Assembly: GCA_937967805.1 (NCBI GenBank)
Contig: CALBTC010000331.1
Location: 1 to 14,805, forward strand
Reading direction: 5' to 3'
Source: an uncultured Anaerolineaceae bacterium
GTDB taxonomy: Bacteria; Chloroflexota; Anaerolineae; Promineifilales; Promineifilaceae
DNA: 14,805 bases
This document shows positions 13,303 through 14,805 of the stretch, one piece after another (position 1 is the stretch's first letter; each line of letters begins with the position of its first letter). The notes below the pieces were generated by a model. The model saw only the letters and a program-made list of their open reading frames with translations, was not told the origin of the DNA and made no database searches. Position numbers and translations under genes: made by a program.

Positions 13303-13915
13303 TTTGTTTGAAGGCGTTGGGGGAGAAACGGCCGTTTCCTGCCAACTGCTGCCAAGAAACTTTCCCCCACAAAACCAGCGTCAACTGTTCGAATTCACGC
13401 TTTTTCTCTTTAGCCAGACTAATTTGATTTAGCAAGCGCCAAAAATCGGCAGCCAACGGTGCGCGAAGAAGCTGATCTGCCTCATCAAAAGAGAGCAGGA
13501 TAGGTTCATCTGCCTGTCCCAAGGCGTGTTCTTCCAAAAATTGTACAAAAACAGCAATCGGATCGTTTTCACCATGTTCAGACCACCAGTTTGCCGGTGG
13601 CAGTGGCAGATTTAACTGGATTGCCAGCAAACGAATGCTGTTTTGTACCCAACTGGTTAAATCATACTGGTAAGCCAGGTCAGACAAATCAAAATAAGCA
13701 GCCCGCTGATTCAATTCTGCCAGTCGCAGAGCCGTGTCGGTAAGCAGCCGATAGCGCAAAGGTGCATTTTCCCCCTGAACGTAGCTGCTTTGTCCGGCCA
13801 AAACGGCCGTAATCAAATTTGCTTTCGCTTCTATTAATCTATTTTTAAACGGCCCCGTTTGTGCTCGTGGCATTGGCTGTGGACGGCCGTTTGTTTCGCT
13901 TTGTATACGCATCAT
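13292..13915 (-). CDS. AAA_35-like protein with degenerate P-loop
   Basis: This 207-residue protein resembles the AAA-like (AAA_35) NTPases often joined to sensor or effector domains. AAYFDLSDL, then WVQNSIRLLAIQLNL, then a hydrophobic strand plus acidic pair EPILLSFDEADQLL (Walker B, 138-150), then FWRLLNQI, then QLTLVLWGKVSWQQL and FSPNAFKQIIL follow the order of that family. Where the Walker A lysine loop (GKSSL) should be, the sequence is SSYVQGENAPLRYRLL (43-58), with no GK[ST]. The protein stops where full-length members go on for another 100 or so residues. It may be a nucleotide-independent pseudo-ATPase or a decaying fragment. Start ATG 13915 has AAGG upstream; ATG 13912 is equally possible. 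Confidence 0.6.
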   Translation of the reverse strand: MMRIQSETNGRPQPMPRAQTGPFKNRLIEAKANLITAVLAGQSSYVQGENAPLRYRLLTDTALRLAELNQRAAYFDLSDLAYQYDLTSWVQNSIRLLAIQLNLPLPPANWWSEHGENDPIAVFVQFLEEHALGQADEPILLSFDEADQLLRAPLAADFWRLLNQISLAKEKKREFEQLTLVLWGKVSWQQLAGNGRFSPNAFKQIIL

Positions 13916-14219
13916 TTTTAATCTACCTTTACTTTATGACTCCCTTGACCCCAATATTGGCTACAATTTACCCGGTTCGTCTGGAAATCTTTGTATTGTT
14001 ATTTACAGTTGAGATGCTTAATTCATCAAATTGTCACAAAAATAAACGGATTGTTCACGCTTTTTCAGTGTAAGTTTTTGTTCAAAAGTAACGTCATCTG
14101 CCCAGTCTTGAAGGATTTTTCAGAATTCTTTCAAGGGAAGAACTGTTTCTAGAACCCTTTCGGATTCTTTCTTTGTATGCTTGTGCATTAAGAACGAATG
14201 TTCTATAATTGTCCTCATT
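13916..14219. other. AT-rich divergent intergenic region (304 bp)
   Basis: No credible gene lies here; the base composition is much richer in A and T than the genes. It separates the AAA-like gene (-) from the radical SAM gene (+). It holds the SOS-box promoter at its right end (14181-14209). An imperfect hairpin CTTGAAGGA...TCTTTCAAG lies at about 14107-14135, and a small palindrome CCAATATTGG at 13951-13960. I find no convincing promoter for the AAA-like gene. A small RNA cannot be excluded. Confidence 0.6.
14181..14209 (+). promoter_or_regulatory. Promoter overlapped by LexA-type SOS box
   Basis: TTGTGC (14181-14186), a 17-bp spacer and consensus TATAAT (14204-14209) form a promoter. Inside it, AGAAC-GAAT-GTTCT (14191-14204) is a perfect 5-bp dyad with the GAAC-N4-GTTC core of the Gram-positive-type LexA (DinR) box, ending on the first base of the -10. 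LexA bound here would block RNA polymerase. Expected transcription start is around 14216, so the mRNA would have only a few bases before the ATG at 14220. Confidence 0.8.
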
Positions 14220-14805
14220 ATGGAATCCATTGTCAAGCTGCAAGATATTGCCCTCAACATGCATCTGGAACCGGCCGAAGAGACAAATGTACGGCCGACG
14301 GCAGAGGTGGCTCCGTGCGGCCAGGTTGTAACACCACGCAATTCGCCAGGCAGCTCGCCTGCCAAAACGCGCAGCAATGCTGCTGCCAAACAGGATGCGT
14401 TGGGCATTACCCATGCCGTAATGCCCGGCGGCAAGACAATGCCCATGCTCAAAACGTTACTCACCTCAGCCTGTGAACGCAACTGCTACTATTGCCCGTT
14501 CCGCGCCGGACGCAACTACCGGCGGCATACCTTCCAGCCGGAAGAAATGGCCAAAGCGTTTATGCAGCTGTATCGGGCCGGAATGGTAGAGGGGTTGTTT
14601 CTCAGCTCGGGCATTATCAAAGGCAGCGTGGCCACGCAGGATCGATTGCTGGAAACGGCCGAAATCCTGCGCAAAAAGCATCAATTCAAAGGGTACGTAC
14701 ACTTGAAGGTGATGCCCGGCGCCGAAAAAGAACAGCTTCGTCAAGCCATGACGCTGGCCGACCGGCTGGTGGCCCGGACAAACGGCCGGCTGTCGCGGCG
14801 GGGGC
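14220..14805 (+). CDS. Radical SAM protein, UDG-linked DNA repair/modification group (partial)
   Basis: Only the first 195 residues lie in the window, which ends inside the gene. A CxxxCxxC cluster motif (Cys85, Cys89, Cys92 in SACERNCYYCPFRAGR) binds the 4Fe-4S of a radical SAM enzyme. MLKTLLTSACERNC, then EEMAKAFMQLYRAGMVEGLFLSSGI and KGYVHLKVMPGAE match the putative DNA modification/repair radical SAM proteins that occur with a uracil-DNA glycosylase-family protein (TIGR03916-type). The partner gene would lie beyond the window. The substrate is not established. An SOS box in its promoter supports a DNA-damage role. The start fits the family N-terminus (MESIVKLQDIA) and is near-leaderless with no Shine-Dalgarno. 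The last 12 or so residues do not resemble the family. Confidence 0.85.
   Translation, partial: MESIVKLQDIALNMHLEPAEETNVRPTAEVAPCGQVVTPRNSPGSSPAKTRSNAAAKQDALGITHAVMPGGKTMPMLKTLLTSACERNCYYCPFRAGRNYRRHTFQPEEMAKAFMQLYRAGMVEGLFLSSGIIKGSVATQDRLLETAEILRKKHQFKGYVHLKVMPGAEKEQLRQAMTLADRLVARTNGRLSRRG

Larger units (their letters stand above)
253..13890. repeat. Dispersed palindrome ACGGCCGT, 35 copies
   Basis: The self-complementary 8-mer ACGGCCGT was read at 253, 380, 648, 1197, 1266, 2116, 2352, 2518, 2819, 3400, 3505, 4859, 5040, 5419, 5971, 6077, 6368, 7388, 7656, 7766, 7814, 8532, 9140, 9164, 9414, 9763, 10305, 11019, 11972, 12174, 12683, 12712, 13328, 13803 and 13883. About 16 are the full 10-mer AACGGCCGTT. 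Every copy lies in a gene, in all frames, giving the recurring peptides TAV, NGR and RPF. Fewer than 0.5 would be expected by chance. Confidence 0.95.

Noticed and set aside
253..13890. ACGGCCGT copies as a CRISPR array or transposon ends
   Set aside because: Copies are irregularly spaced, very short, palindromic and embedded in conserved genes, without spacers or target duplications.
13861..14073. 70-codon plus-strand frame across the start of the AAA-like gene
   Set aside because: Overlaps the 5' end of that gene, has no ribosome binding site, and the hydrophobic reading comes from AT-rich intergenic DNA.
14140..14156. Second SOS box near GAACTGTTTC and TAGAAC
   Set aside because: The half sites do not have the four-base spacing of the GAAC-N4-GTTC core.

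Overview
The window looks like chromosomal DNA of an uncultured or little-studied free-living bacterium, most likely a Chloroflexota (Anaerolineae-like) lineage. This rests on moderate-to-high GC, a histidine kinase/LuxR-type regulator pair, DUF4173, DUF1361 and AAA_35-like families, short spacers with purine-rich intergenic repeats, and no phage or transposon genes. The assignment is an inference. I see no rRNA, tRNA, CRISPR array or insertion sequence. The most striking feature is the palindrome ACGGCCGT (often AACGGCCGTT). I counted 35 copies, all inside genes, about one per 420 bp, against well under one expected by chance. It resembles a highly iterated palindrome (HIP1-like) or an uptake or methylation signal.

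Layout. 62-1339 (+): an unrecognised basic protein with two helix-turn-helix-like stretches and an uncertain start. 1411-2316 (+): a metallo-beta-lactamase-fold hydrolase whose 3' end overlaps that of the convergent two-component operon 5242-2282 (-), in which the response regulator precedes a membrane histidine kinase. The 72-bp gap of that operon carries a three-armed repeat that could form two competing hairpins next to the kinase start codon. 5375-9956 (+): five membrane or membrane-anchored proteins in a row (VanZ-like, DUF4173, SGNH-hydrolase-like, DUF1361, unknown), probably one or two transcription units. 10074-10958 (+): an EamA/DMT transporter behind a TATAAT box and an operator-like dyad.

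10955-11734 (-) and 11894-12772 (+) are a beta-sandwich-like protein of unknown role and an SPFH-domain membrane protein. They are transcribed divergently from two back-to-back sigma-70-type promoters. The SPFH promoter carries two copies of AGTGT-N7-ACACT, one between -35 and -10 and one just after the start site, a strong sign of a dedicated repressor. 12847-13302 (+): an RpiB/LacAB-family sugar-phosphate isomerase with changed active-site residues. 13292-13915 (-): a short AAA_35-like protein whose P-loop is lost while Walker B is kept. 14220 to the window end (+): the start of a radical SAM protein of the group linked to uracil-DNA glycosylase. Its promoter is overlapped by a LexA-type SOS box (AGAAC-GAAT-GTTCT), which ties the gene to the DNA damage response.

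All three convergent gene pairs overlap at their stop codons (by 35, 4 and 11 bp), and no intrinsic terminator is visible there.
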